Origin: an uncultured Aliiroseovarius sp.
GTDB taxonomy: Bacteria; Pseudomonadota; Alphaproteobacteria; Rhodobacterales; Rhodobacteraceae
Reading direction: 5' to 3'
Length of the DNA stretch: 64,000 bases
Assembly (NCBI RefSeq): GCF_947497285.1
Contig: NZ_CANMFT010000003.1
Coordinates: 310,001 to 374,000 of the forward strand
Position 1 is the stretch's first letter. Every line of letters starts with the position of its first letter. The position numbers were made by a program, and so were the translations under genes. Positions 16,913 through 26,063 of this stretch are shown here, one piece after another. The notes beneath the pieces are model-generated. The model searched no databases. It was given only the letters and a program-made list of their open reading frames with translations, and was not told the DNA's origin.

Positions 16913-17902
16913 CTAAAGCTGAACCGCAACCAAGCCTACGAAGTCGCCTGTTTTAATCAGGCCCGGAACATGACGCGCCACAAGGATGCCGTCGCGGCTG
17001 GCCAGACATGCTGTGGGGTGGTCGCCGGTCCGATCGCTGGACCACACGCGGGCGATCGGCTGGTCCTGCGCAACCGTGTCGCCCAATTCGATGAGGTATT
17101 CGACCATGCCAGACACCTGGGAAAAAACGAAGCAGCGATCATCGGGCATGTCCAGCTGGATTGTGGCCTCGACCACGGGTGTGCCGGACAGAATGTCAGC
17201 ATGGATCAACAGGTTGCGGATGCCTTTGCGCGCGATCGAGACGCTTTGCGCAGTAGCCGTGCCTGCGCCGCCCAATTCGGTGGTGACGAAGACTTTGCCC
17301 TGCCGCTCGACCTCGGTGTCGAACATGCCGACACTGTCGATCTCAAGCATCCGCACACTGTAGGGGGCGTTGAAGGCCTGCATCGCCGCCATGCACGCTG
17401 CCTCTTGCGTCTTGTCGTCAAGGATATGCGCCGCTGCGAAAGGTAGAAAATCCAACGTCCGTCCGCCCGAATGAAAGTCGAGCACAAGATCCGCCATAGG
17501 GACAAGTTCGGTTGCGATGAAATGACAGATCTTCTGGGTAACGGTGCCGTCCGGCGTGCCGGGAAAGCTGCGGTTCATGTTGCGGCCATCAACGGGCGAA
17601 CAACGCAACCCTGCGGCAAAGGCAGGCATGTTCATCATCGGCAAGATGATCACGCGGCCCCGGATATCTTCTGGCCGCAAGGAAACGGCCAGATCTTGCA
17701 ACGCGATCGGTCCCTCGTATTCGTCGCCATGATTGGCACCCGTCAACAAGGCGGTTGGCCCGTCACCATTCGCAATGACGGTGATCGGCACCATCACTGA
17801 CCCCCAAGCGCTGTCATCGCGGCTGTGTGGCAACCGCAGGAATCCGTGGAGAACGCCTTGTGCATCAAGCGGGATTGTCGGCGTGATCGGAGATTTGCTC
17901 AT
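16913..17902 (-). CDS. doeB: N-alpha-acetyl-L-2,4-diaminobutyrate deacetylase
   Basis: Zinc deacetylase of 329 residues in the succinylglutamate desuccinylase/aspartoacylase fold. It removes acetate from N-alpha-acetyl-diaminobutyrate, the product of DoeA, in ectoine breakdown. Zinc motif HxxE at H58 and E61 (GANHGDEYEG), then GRNMNRSFPG and LVLDFHSGGRT. ATG at 17902 overlaps the doeA stop by 4 bases (ATGA), so the two are translationally coupled. A longer in-frame start at 17941 would extend into doeA and is unlikely. Confidence 0.9.
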   Translation of the reverse strand: MSKSPITPTIPLDAQGVLHGFLRLPHSRDDSAWGSVMVPITVIANGDGPTALLTGANHGDEYEGPIALQDLAVSLRPEDIRGRVIILPMMNMPAFAAGLRCSPVDGRNMNRSFPGTPDGTVTQKICHFIATELVPMADLVLDFHSGGRTLDFLPFAAAHILDDKTQEAACMAAMQAFNAPYSVRMLEIDSVGMFDTEVERQGKVFVTTELGGAGTATAQSVSIARKGIRNLLIHADILSGTPVVEATIQLDMPDDRCFVFSQVSGMVEYLIELGDTVAQDQPIARVWSSDRTGDHPTACLASRDGILVARHVPGLIKTGDFVGLVAVQL

Positions 17903-19083
17903 GGCTTCACCCAAAGTTCGCGTGGCGTGGTGCACAGGCATTCAGGGCCCGTTTCGGTGATCAAAATCGGCTCGGTGATTTCCAGCCCGCCATCGTCCAG
18001 CCAGAGGGCAGGCATGAAATGGAAGGTCATGCCAGGTTCCAGCACGGTCGTGTCCCCGCGCCGGAACGAGATTGTCCGCTCGCCCCAATCCGGTGGATAG
18101 CTGATGCCGATCGCGTATCCGCAACGGCTGTCTTTTTCGAAACCCGCCTTGTTTAATGTTGCGTTGAAAGCGTTCGCGATATCCTGCGCCTGATTGCCGG
18201 GCTTTGCCTGCGCCAGACCAGCGTCGATTGCGTCCAATACGGCGGCTTCAGCGTCGCGGTATTTTTGCGGCACCTCGCCCAGAAACAGCGTGCGCGACTG
18301 CGGGCATTGATAGCGCCGATGCGCGCCGGCGATTTCAAAGAAGGTCGCTTCGCCCAGTTCCAGCGGGCGGTCGTCCCATGTCAGATGCGGCGCCGTGGCA
18401 TCAAGACCTGAAGGCGCCATCGGCACAATCGCCGGGTAATCGCCCCAAAAGCCATGCGCGCCGCGTATGCCGGTGGCATAGATCTCGGCGATCAGGTCGT
18501 TCTTTCGCATCCCCGGTTCGGCAAGCTCCAGAATACGGTCGTGCATCGCCTCGACGATATTGGCTGCACGGCGCATATATTCAATCTCGCGTTCAGATTT
18601 GACAGCGCGTTGCCAGTTCACAAGGCCAGTGGCGTCGCTGAAGGTGGCCTTCGGCAAGCCACTTACAAGCGCAGCATGTGCGGCGGCGGAATAGTAGTAG
18701 TTGTCCATCTCGACACCAATCTGCACGGCACCTAAGCCAAGGTCGCAAAGAAGCGTCGCGAGATCTGTCATCGGGTGCTTTTCGGGGTTCTGCACGAAGG
18801 TGTCGTCATAACCGCGGATTGTGTCGTCGCCTTCCATGAACACCGTCCTGCGTGCGCCTTGGGCGTCCATTTCCCGACCCCACCAGACCGGGTCGCCAGA
18901 GTGTGTCAGGATCACGCCCTGAAAGACGTAAAACGACCACCCGTCGTAGCCAGTCAACCAAGACATGTTCGATGGGTCGGACACAAAGATCGCGTCCAGC
19001 CCCTGCGCCGACATGGCGGCCCGCGTCTTGCTGATACGACGCTGGTATTCTTCTGTCGTGAAGTTCTTTTCAAATGTGGTCAC
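17899..19083 (-). CDS. doeA: Ectoine hydrolase
   Basis: Creatinase/prolidase-fold (M24) enzyme of 394 residues that opens the ectoine ring to N-acetyl-diaminobutyrate. The N-terminal creatinase-like domain covers about 1-160 and the pita-bread domain the rest, with IAGAHRRYQCPQSRTLFLG, GYAIGISYPPDWGE and PGMTFHFMPALW typical of DoeA/EutD. GTG at 19083 is preferred: AGGGG lies 8 bases before it and conserved sequence starts at once; a longer in-frame start exists at 19116. It is divergent from the Lrp-type gene doeX. Confidence 0.9.
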   Translation of the reverse strand: MTTFEKNFTTEEYQRRISKTRAAMSAQGLDAIFVSDPSNMSWLTGYDGWSFYVFQGVILTHSGDPVWWGREMDAQGARRTVFMEGDDTIRGYDDTFVQNPEKHPMTDLATLLCDLGLGAVQIGVEMDNYYYSAAAHAALVSGLPKATFSDATGLVNWQRAVKSEREIEYMRRAANIVEAMHDRILELAEPGMRKNDLIAEIYATGIRGAHGFWGDYPAIVPMAPSGLDATAPHLTWDDRPLELGEATFFEIAGAHRRYQCPQSRTLFLGEVPQKYRDAEAAVLDAIDAGLAQAKPGNQAQDIANAFNATLNKAGFEKDSRCGYAIGISYPPDWGERTISFRRGDTTVLEPGMTFHFMPALWLDDGGLEITEPILITETGPECLCTTPRELWVKP

Positions 19084-19195
19084 GTCACAACCCCTGTGTT
19101 CCCAAGCACCGCCCAAGCGGATGAATTGCCGTCGTAACCGTCACTTGTTTCATAGCAATTGACAAGCCGCCACGCACGGCGGACATGATGGGAAG

Positions 19196-19678
19196 ATGAA
19201 AACACACCGACTTGATAAGACCGACCTTTCGCTTCTGTCGATCCTTGCCCGTGACGGACGGCTCAGCAAAAGCGAGCTGGCCCGACGTGTTGGTCTGGGC
19301 GCGACATCGTGTTGGGAGCGGATGCAACGTCTGGAGCAAGCCGGTGTGATCGCAGGCTACCGGGCTGAGGTTTCGCTGCGCGCCCTCGGGCCGGCTGTGA
19401 CCGTGTTTGTCACGATCGAACTTGGCGAACACCGGGCCGAAAACTTCGACCGGTTTGAGCGCGAGATTGCCCGTCATGATGAGATCACCGGCTGCTGGGC
19501 GCTGGGAGGAGGCTTCGACTATCTGATGCAAGTGGTCACGCGTGATATCGAAAGCTATCAGGCGCTGATGGATACAGTGCTGGAGCAGCGCGCTGGCGTG
19601 GCCCGTTACTTCAGCTATATCGTCACGAAATCGGTCAAGGACGCGCCACCACCATTCGATCTGCTTTCACAGTCCTGA
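19196..19678 (+). CDS. doeX: Lrp/AsnC-family regulator of ectoine catabolism
   Basis: 160-residue regulator: N-terminal helix-turn-helix about 5-60 (LDKTDLSLLSILARDGRLSK) and a C-terminal RAM ligand-binding domain. Family and position opposite doeA match DoeX, which senses ectoine-derived intermediates and controls the doe genes. The 112-base region between doeA and doeX should hold its sites, but I see no clear palindrome. Confidence 0.82.
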   Translation: MKTHRLDKTDLSLLSILARDGRLSKSELARRVGLGATSCWERMQRLEQAGVIAGYRAEVSLRALGPAVTVFVTIELGEHRAENFDRFEREIARHDEITGCWALGGGFDYLMQVVTRDIESYQALMDTVLEQRAGVARYFSYIVTKSVKDAPPPFDLLSQS

Positions 19679-19797
19679 CTGATCTTTCCGAAAATTTTTC
19701 GGCCATTGACTATGAATCTCTGAAAACCTTTCGCCATTCACGAATGTAGCCTGCGTGGGCAGGCACAAGACGGTGCAATCAGAAAAAGGTTCCGGCA

Positions 19798-21177
19798 ATG
19801 AACTCTCCCCTCACCAATGATCAGCTGACACAGTGGGATCACGATCACTTTTTCCACCCCTCGACACATCTGGGTCAGTTTGCCCGCCGCGAGATGGGCA
19901 ACCGGATCATCACAGGGGCCGATGGCGTTCATATCACGGATCGCGAGGGGCGCAGCTCGTTGGATGCGTTTGCCGGGCTGTATTGCGTGAATGTCGGCTA
20001 TGGCCGCAGTGAAATTGCCGATGCCATCGCCGAACAGGCGCACGAGCTGGCCTATTATCACTCCTATGTCGGTCATGGAACCGAGGCCTCGATCACCCTG
20101 TCGCGTATGGTGGCAGAACGCGCGCCCGAGGGATTGAACCACGTCTACTACGGGCTTAGCGGATCGGATGCGAATGAAACCAACGTCAAGCTGGTTTGGT
20201 ATTACAACAACATCCTTGGACGGCCCGAGAAGAAGAAGATCATCTCGCGTTGGCGCGGCTATCACGGGTCGGGGCTGGTGACGGGGTCGTTGACGGGGCT
20301 TGAGCTGTTTCACAAGAAGTTCGATCTGCCTTTGTCACAGGTGATCCACACCGACGCGCCCTATTATTTCCGACGTGAAGATCGCTCGATGAGCGAACAG
20401 GCATTCTCGGCCCATTGCGCGCAGGAACTTGACGCGTTGATCGAACGCGAAGGGGCTGACACCATCGCCGCCTTTATCGGCGAACCGGTTCTGGGCACCG
20501 GTGGCATCGTGCCGCCGCCCGCAGGGTATTGGGAGGCGATCCAGAAGGTGCTGACCAAGCACGATATCTTGCTGATCGCAGACGAGGTTGTCACCGGGTT
20601 CGGGCGCCTAGGCTCGATGATGGGGTCGGACCACTACGGGCTGAAGCCGGATCTGATCACCATCGCAAAAGGGCTGACATCTGCCTATGCGCCCTTGTCG
20701 GGGTCAATCGTTTCGGACCGGATGTGGAAGGTTCTGGAACAAGGCACCGATGAAAACGGCCCGATCGGGCACGGCTGGACGTATTCCGCGCACCCGATTG
20801 GGGCGGCAGCGGGGGTGGCGAATTTGCGGCTTCTGGACAAGCTCGACCTTGTCAGCAACGCAGGCGAGGTTGGGCAGTATCTGAACGCAGCGATGGCTGA
20901 AGCGTTGGGCGACCACGCCCATGTCGGCGACATACGCGGCGAAGGCATGTTGTGCGCGGTCGAGCTGGTCAAAGATCGCGACGATCACGTGTTTTTTGAC
21001 CCCGCCGACAAGGTCGCTCCTCGGATTGTGGCTGCAATGCTGGATCGTGGGGTGATCGCGCGGGCCATGCCGCAGGGCGATATCATCGGCTTTGCACCAC
21101 CGTTTTCCCTGACCCGCGAACAGGCAGATGAAGTTGTCGCGGTGACCAGATCATCAGTCGCAGAGGTGTTGGAGTAA
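19798..21177 (+). CDS. doeD: Class III aminotransferase, probable diaminobutyrate transaminase (DoeD-like)
   Basis: PLP transaminase of 459 residues, with D262 in LLIADEVVTGFGR and PLP lysine K291 in TIAKGLTSAYAP; SGSDANETNVK is typical of the omega-amino-acid:pyruvate branch. In the doe pathway DoeD converts diaminobutyrate to aspartate semialdehyde. The family also contains taurine and putrescine transaminases, so DoeD is inferred from position 119 bases behind doeX. No doeC (aspartate-semialdehyde dehydrogenase) or ectoine transporter is present in the window. Confidence 0.65.
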   Translation: MNSPLTNDQLTQWDHDHFFHPSTHLGQFARREMGNRIITGADGVHITDREGRSSLDAFAGLYCVNVGYGRSEIADAIAEQAHELAYYHSYVGHGTEASITLSRMVAERAPEGLNHVYYGLSGSDANETNVKLVWYYNNILGRPEKKKIISRWRGYHGSGLVTGSLTGLELFHKKFDLPLSQVIHTDAPYYFRREDRSMSEQAFSAHCAQELDALIEREGADTIAAFIGEPVLGTGGIVPPPAGYWEAIQKVLTKHDILLIADEVVTGFGRLGSMMGSDHYGLKPDLITIAKGLTSAYAPLSGSIVSDRMWKVLEQGTDENGPIGHGWTYSAHPIGAAAGVANLRLLDKLDLVSNAGEVGQYLNAAMAEALGDHAHVGDIRGEGMLCAVELVKDRDDHVFFDPADKVAPRIVAAMLDRGVIARAMPQGDIIGFAPPFSLTREQADEVVAVTRSSVAEVLE

Positions 21178-21245
21178 GACTGCTCCGGCGTGGCCCATGC
21201 GGTCACGAGCGCTGCGGATCAGCTACGTTTGGCAATGTGGTGATC

Positions 21246-21322
21246 TGGTCGGGCTGAGAGGATTCGAACCTCCGACCCCCTGCTCCCGAAGCAGGTGCGC
21301 TACCAGGCTGCGCTACAGCCCG
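21246..21322 (-). tRNA. tRNA-Pro (anticodon CGG)
   Basis: 77-base cloverleaf on the minus strand. Acceptor arms CGGGCTG and CAGCCCG, D arm with AGCGCAGCCTGGTAGCGC, anticodon stem-loop CCTGC-TTCGGGA-GCAGG giving anticodon CGG, and T-loop TTCGAAT. Discriminator A and an encoded CCA (21246-21248 on the complement) complete the 3' end. Confidence 0.95.
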
Positions 21323-21380
21323 ACCGTGACGCGCGGGATAGCGGCAAGCGGGGCAAGAGGCAAGACCCTAAATGCCTTTC

Positions 21381-21965
21381 CTACAGGGTCAGAACCATTT
21401 TGGTGGCGCTGTCAAAACCTAAAAGCGGGCGCAGTGGCCCGGTCGTCTCGACCCCCGTCGCGACGAAGCCCAATCGTTCATAGAGCGCGCGGGCACGTGG
21501 GTTGGTGTCGATCACGTCAAGCGTCACTTTGGTCAGACCCTTGTCGCGGGCGTGGGTGAAAAGCGCATCGAACAGCGCACTGCCAACGCCCATCCCGCGC
21601 GCCGATTTTGCAACGCAGATGCCATCCATCTGAAGGGTATCTTTCGGGGCGCTTCGTTCCAGCATCGCAAGCGGCAGTAGCCGCCAGATTGCACCCAGGC
21701 CGTAATGCCTGAACAACGCCGAAACACCTGCATCGCAGAACCCTTTACCAGATGCTTGATGGGCTGCGATGCCCAGCAGTTGCCCGTCCGGCCCTGTGGC
21801 GGCGATCACGGCCTTTGGATTGACCGTTGCGGCGAAAAACCGTTGCCCCCGTTCATCTGGGCCAAGCAGTTTTCCCAGCTTGCCACTGAAGGCTTCCCAA
21901 TAAAGCGCGGCGGCTTGGTCTTCAAAGCCCGCGGGCAATTCGGAATGAAGGGTCAAATCTCGCAT
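21381..21965 (-). CDS. GNAT-family N-acetyltransferase
   Basis: 194-residue acetyltransferase that uses acetyl-CoA. The acetyl-CoA loop is seen in ICVAKSARGMGVGSALFDAL (about 127-146), followed by DVIDTNPRARALYERLGF near the C-terminus, the usual GNAT ending. ATG at 21965 starts where homologous sequence begins (MRDLTLH), but no strong ribosome site is visible and an in-frame GTG six bases upstream is possible. The acceptor substrate cannot be told. Confidence 0.82.
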   Translation of the reverse strand: MRDLTLHSELPAGFEDQAAALYWEAFSGKLGKLLGPDERGQRFFAATVNPKAVIAATGPDGQLLGIAAHQASGKGFCDAGVSALFRHYGLGAIWRLLPLAMLERSAPKDTLQMDGICVAKSARGMGVGSALFDALFTHARDKGLTKVTLDVIDTNPRARALYERLGFVATGVETTGPLRPLLGFDSATKMVLTL

Positions 21966-21990
21966 CGTCACTAAATAGGAACGATTGGCG

Positions 21991-22029
21991 CAAAAGAAAA
22001 CCGGCCGACGCAGGTGCATCGACCGGTTC
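21991..22029 (-). terminator. Intrinsic terminator of leuB
   Basis: On the minus strand AACCGG-T-CGA pairs with TCG-G-CCGGTT and is followed by TTTTCTTTT. It lies between the leuB stop and the acetyltransferase gene, separating their transcripts. Confidence 0.75.
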
Positions 22030-22047
22030 TGCCAATTTGAAGGTAAG

Positions 22048-23151
22048 TCAGAGGCTGGCGTTTAGCGCCGCGATAACCGCATCACCCATTTCCGAGGTCG
22101 TCACCGGCGTCACACCCGCGTCATTCAGCAAGTCGCCAGTGCGCACGCCGTCTGCCAGCACCTTTTCCACCGCCGCTTCCACGCGGTCGGCTTCTGCGCC
22201 CATATCGAAGCTATAGCGCAGCGCCATGGCGAAGCTGAGGATGCAGGCGCAGGGGTTGGCTTTGCCTTCGCCCGCAATGTCCGGGGCCGATCCGTGCACG
22301 GGTTCATACATCGCTTTCGGGCGGCCATTGGCCATCGGTGCGCCCAACGACGCGGACGGCAACATGCCCAGAGATCCGGTCAGCATCGCGGCACAATCCG
22401 ACAGGATGTCGCCAAACAGGTTGTCGGTATAGATCACGTCGAACTGCTTGGGTGCGCGGACCAGCTGCATCGCGCCATTGTCGGCATACATGTGCGACAG
22501 TTCGACCTCGGGATATTCTTTGCCCACACGGGTCACGACTTCACGCCACAGAATGCCTGATTCCATCACGTTGGCTTTTTCCATCGAACACAGCCGTTTG
22601 TTGCGCTTCATCGCCAGTTCAAAGGCTGAGCGCGCGCCGCGTTCGATCTCGCTTTCGGTGTAGCGCTGCGTGTTGATGCCAACCCGCTCGCCGTTCTCTT
22701 CGAAAATGCCGCGCGGCTCGCCGAAATAGACGCCCGAGGTCAGCTCGCGCACGATCATGATATCAAGACCCGCCACGATGTCTTTTTTCAGCGACGAGAA
22801 ATCGGCCAGCGCGTCAAAGCACTGCGCGGGGCGCAAGTTTGAATACAGGTCCATCTCCTTGCGCAGACGCAGCAAGCCGCGTTCAGGCTTTACCGAGAAA
22901 TCCAGATCGTCATATTGCGGACCGCCGACCGCGCCCAGAAGGACCGCGTCGACCTCTTGTGCTTTCGCCATGGTCGCATCCGCCAACGGCACACCGTGCT
23001 TGTCATAAGCTGCCCCGCCCACAAGATCCTCGCTTACGTCAAAGGTCACGCCACGTTTGTCGCCGATCCAGTCGATGATCTTGCGCACCTCGGCCATCAC
23101 TTCGGGGCCAATGCCGTCACCGGGCAGGATAAGGAGGGAGGGGTTGGTCAT
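22048..23151 (-). CDS. leuB: 3-isopropylmalate dehydrogenase
   Basis: Cytoplasmic NAD enzyme of 367 residues for the third step of leucine synthesis: oxidative decarboxylation of 3-isopropylmalate. Begins [14 protein letters not shown]. Substrate residues lie in [14 protein letters not shown] and in [10 protein letters not shown], the metal aspartates in the [15 protein letters not shown] region, and the NAD motif in [19 protein letters not shown]. Full family length. It is on the same strand as leuC and leuD but separated from them by two unrelated genes. Confidence 0.96.
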   Translation of the reverse strand: MTNPSLLILPGDGIGPEVMAEVRKIIDWIGDKRGVTFDVSEDLVGGAAYDKHGVPLADATMAKAQEVDAVLLGAVGGPQYDDLDFSVKPERGLLRLRKEMDLYSNLRPAQCFDALADFSSLKKDIVAGLDIMIVRELTSGVYFGEPRGIFEENGERVGINTQRYTESEIERGARSAFELAMKRNKRLCSMEKANVMESGILWREVVTRVGKEYPEVELSHMYADNGAMQLVRAPKQFDVIYTDNLFGDILSDCAAMLTGSLGMLPSASLGAPMANGRPKAMYEPVHGSAPDIAGEGKANPCACILSFAMALRYSFDMGAEADRVEAAVEKVLADGVRTGDLLNDAGVTPVTTSEMGDAVIAALNASL

Positions 23152-23225
23152 GGGTCTGTCCTTGCTCTGGAATGCGTCGCGGATCGGCCTAGCCTGTCAG
23201 GGGCGTAGCGTCAAGAAACGAGGGC

Positions 23226-24314
23226 TTAGAAGCGCAGATCGACCCAGACCAGCCGGTGACGCGATGCGGTTTGTGCAGTTGCATGCATCGGGTCTTCGGG
23301 GGCGGGCCAAAAGACACCGCTGTCGGTAACGGCCAGCCCGCGCGAGGGCAGGACATAACTGACGCGCAAATTGCCGGGCTTTGGTTCGGGCCAATCGACC
23401 GTATCCAGTGCCGGGTCCCCTATCTGGTCACCCACGCCTTCGGCGCGGCCGCCGTCGCTTTTCGGAGCGGGATCTTGCAGGCGGGGGTCGGACAGAAGGG
23501 ATATTATGGCTGTGCGCCGGCCGTCACCGTCTTGCGGGTCAAGATTGGCATCCCCGACAATGACAAACGGATCTGATGGCGGCTTTTCGGTCAGTGCGCC
23601 ATCAAGATAGCGCTGCCAGAATGCAATCTCATCATGGTTACGCCGCCCGTTGCGGTCTTCATCCCCGTCAAAGACCGGCGTGTTGGCGTGAAACGTCAGA
23701 ATGTGAAGCGGCGCGCGGTCGGGCACAATCACTGGCACGTCCCAATGCGCGACGCTGCTCAGCCGCTGGGCCGCGAACGCCTTTGGTGTGGGAAAGGGAG
23801 CGCCGTTCCGCATCGGGGGAATGGCACCGGGAAAGTCCTTCCACAGAAGGGCTGAAAAGTCGCGCGTGTTGCCCAAGGGATGGCGGGACAGGATTGCCAT
23901 GCCACCTTGTCCGGTAAATCGGCCATATCCCTGCGCGTCACGTGCTTCGCCGGTTCTGCCGTTACCGTCCATGTCCAAACCCGTTGCCAGCCCTGCATTC
24001 GGGCGCGCAGAAAACGCGTAACCCATGGGATGGTTGCGATCAGCCAGTGCAGCCTGGAAGGCCTGCAGGGCGTGGCCTTCCAGGTCAAAGTCAAAGCCTT
24101 GCAGTGCCAACACATCCGGTTGCACATGCGCGATCACATCCAGTACGGCGGCGACCTGCTTGTCCTTGCCGGACATGATGTCGCGCAGCAGCACACCCGG
24201 CCCCTTGCGCGTCAAGTCGGTGTTGTAGCTGGCGACCCGCAGATCTTGTGCGGCAAGAGGACCGGACAGAGAAATCGCGACAAGCGCAAAGGTGCTTGCC
24301 GCGATCCACTTCAA
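23226..24314 (-). CDS. Secreted endonuclease/exonuclease/phosphatase-family protein
   Basis: About 362 residues with an EEP (DNase I-like) fold. RVASYNTDL near the mature N-terminus, LALQGFDFD, then FVIVGDANLDPQDGDG and a terminal SRHRLVWVDLRF hold the usual Asn, Asp and His residues; the first-shell glutamate (LQEV in many members) is replaced by Q in LALQGF. The only credible start is TTG at 24314, which opens directly on a signal peptide (KWIAASTFALVAISLSGPLAAQ). The upstream gene ends 29 bases earlier, so they may be co-transcribed. Extracellular nucleic-acid or phospholipid use is possible but not shown. Confidence 0.78.
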   Translation of the reverse strand: MKWIAASTFALVAISLSGPLAAQDLRVASYNTDLTRKGPGVLLRDIMSGKDKQVAAVLDVIAHVQPDVLALQGFDFDLEGHALQAFQAALADRNHPMGYAFSARPNAGLATGLDMDGNGRTGEARDAQGYGRFTGQGGMAILSRHPLGNTRDFSALLWKDFPGAIPPMRNGAPFPTPKAFAAQRLSSVAHWDVPVIVPDRAPLHILTFHANTPVFDGDEDRNGRRNHDEIAFWQRYLDGALTEKPPSDPFVIVGDANLDPQDGDGRRTAIISLLSDPRLQDPAPKSDGGRAEGVGDQIGDPALDTVDWPEPKPGNLRVSYVLPSRGLAVTDSGVFWPAPEDPMHATAQTASRHRLVWVDLRF

Positions 24315-24343
24315 AAGGGGGCTAAGGGATATTTCCGCGCCGC

Positions 24344-25195
24344 TCAGGCGGGCATCAGGCCGCTGCCTTGCGCCCGGCGCTTGTTGCGTTTGCGTTCGCT
24401 GCTGATCATGAGCGCGACACGAAGCATTGCGATACCGCGCATGAACAGGCTGGCGGGAAGAAAGGCCCATGCGGCTACCGTCCAGATCATAGTTTGATGA
24501 TTAGCTACCGACATCGACCCGAACAGCGAAACTGCGGCCGAGATCAAAAGCGGCGTTGCGAAAGGCAGCAAGAACCCCAGGGCGATGTTGAATCGTGCGT
24601 CACGGACCAGTCGGCGCACGACGTCGCCTCCGGTCGTTGGGTCAAAGGTGGGTAGGTTGACCCAGACGTTGAACGCGCCAGCAGATTTCGACGGCCATTC
24701 CGTGAAGCGCAGAGCAATCAGGAAGACAGCCATGGACAAGAGCGAGATCAGATAGCTCATGCCAGCAGCGGCGCGCAACAGAACCATGTCGCTGAAGGAG
24801 GCGTTCTCGGGCAGCATTGAAACCACGAACCGCACAGGGCTGTAGGGAAAGTCGATGGCTTGGCCGATCAGCATCCCGACCGAAGTCAGAAATTGCGTCG
24901 CGGTCGAGTTGTCAGTCTGACCGCGAACGATGACCGACAAGCAGAACACTGTTGCAAAAAGTGCGGCAAAGCGAATGCGGTTGAAGGGCGGCGCATCGCG
25001 AAATTCGACAAGACCCGGATAGGTCGAGGCGTATTCAAAGATCGTAAGCGCTGCGGCGAAGATTGCGACGATGGCAACGATCTGGCCGGATTCCTGACTG
25101 ACGCCAGGCACCAGAATTGACGGAGTCGCAATCAAGATGATCATCAGGAACGCGCGCGCTATCGCGCCAATCATACGGCTAACCACTACCTTCAT
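24344..25195 (-). CDS. Multi-pass membrane protein of unknown function
   Basis: Roughly 283 residues with about six hydrophobic segments (near 10-30, 38-55, 80-98, 142-165, 210-235 and 243-265) and a basic tail SERKRNKRRAQG. I do not recognise a named family. The start is uncertain: ATG at 25195, a GTG nine bases later, and an ATG at 25231 are all in frame, and no well-spaced ribosome site decides. It probably shares a transcript with the EEP gene 29 bases downstream. Confidence 0.65.
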   Translation of the reverse strand: MKVVVSRMIGAIARAFLMIILIATPSILVPGVSQESGQIVAIVAIFAAALTIFEYASTYPGLVEFRDAPPFNRIRFAALFATVFCLSVIVRGQTDNSTATQFLTSVGMLIGQAIDFPYSPVRFVVSMLPENASFSDMVLLRAAAGMSYLISLLSMAVFLIALRFTEWPSKSAGAFNVWVNLPTFDPTTGGDVVRRLVRDARFNIALGFLLPFATPLLISAAVSLFGSMSVANHQTMIWTVAAWAFLPASLFMRGIAMLRVALMISSERKRNKRRAQGSGLMPA

Positions 25196-25390
25196 CCCTT
25201 CCACCAATGCAGATGTGTTGTCGAAGCACATCCTTGGCTGTTTGCTGTCTCGTCATCGTGGACGGACCGCTTATTCTTTTGCGTCATACTGCGCATCATC
25301 ATACCCCCACTTCAAGTTGCAGCCTAAAATGGCCGGTAAAATGTGTTGCTTTTAAGGGGAAACTGGTGCGACTTTGCACCAAATTGTGCA

Positions 25391-25426
25391 AAAAATGGGG
25401 CCGCCTTCTCAGGCAGCCCCATTTTT
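25391..25426. terminator. Bidirectional intrinsic terminator downstream of leuD
   Basis: AAAAATGGGGC (25391-25401) pairs with GCCCCATTTTT (25416-25426), extended by GCC/GGC around a TTCTCA loop. It has an A-run on one side and a T-run on the other. It ends the minus-strand leuC-leuD transcript. Confidence 0.9.
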
Positions 25427-25445
25427 ATTTTTTCTTTAGAAGTGC

Positions 25446-26051
25446 TTAGACCCAGGGGCGGGTGGCCCCAACTGTGTCCTCATAGGCTTTAATTGAGCCC
25501 TCTTTTTCCAGCGTGAGGCCGATATCATCAAGGCCATTCAGCAGGCAATGCTTCTTGAATGCATCAACTTCAAAGGGAATCGCCTCTCCGTCCGAGGTGG
25601 TGATGACCTGTGATTCGAGGTCAACCGTCATCCGCGCATTGGCGCCTTTCTCAGCATCGGCCATCAGTGTGTCGACTTGTTCCTGCGGCAAGACGATCGG
25701 CAGAATGCCGTTCTTGAAGCAGTTGCTAAAGAAGATGTCCGCGAAGCTGGTCGAGATCACGCACTTGATACCGAAGTCAGCGATCGCCCACGGGGCGTGT
25801 TCACGCGACGACCCGCAGCCGAAATTATCGCCGGCGACCAAGATCTGGGCGTCGCGATATTGCGGCTTGTTCAGGACGAAATCCGCGATCTCGTTTCCTT
25901 TGCGATCATAACGCATTTCGTCGAACAGGTTCACACCCAGACCCGACCGCTTGATGGTCTTCAGAAAGACCTTCGGGATGATCATGTCAGTGTCGATGTT
26001 GACCAACGGCATGGGGGCCGCGATGCCGTGGAGTTTTTCAAACTTTTCCAT
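25446..26051 (-). CDS. leuD: 3-isopropylmalate dehydratase small subunit
   Basis: 201-residue swivel-domain subunit that forms isopropylmalate isomerase with LeuC. Signature [13 protein letters not shown] near 19-31 and [17 protein letters not shown] near 73-89, which contacts the substrate. Full length. It starts 12 bases after the leuC stop and is transcribed with it. Confidence 0.96.
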   Translation of the reverse strand: MEKFEKLHGIAAPMPLVNIDTDMIIPKVFLKTIKRSGLGVNLFDEMRYDRKGNEIADFVLNKPQYRDAQILVAGDNFGCGSSREHAPWAIADFGIKCVISTSFADIFFSNCFKNGILPIVLPQEQVDTLMADAEKGANARMTVDLESQVITTSDGEAIPFEVDAFKKHCLLNGLDDIGLTLEKEGSIKAYEDTVGATRPWV

Positions 26052-26063
26052 AGTGCGGGTTCC

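Noticed and set aside
25364-25381. TGGTGC-N6-GCACCA palindrome
   Set aside because: Could be an operator or hairpin, but it lies in a short region behind leuD with no regulator next to it; a chance repeat cannot be excluded.
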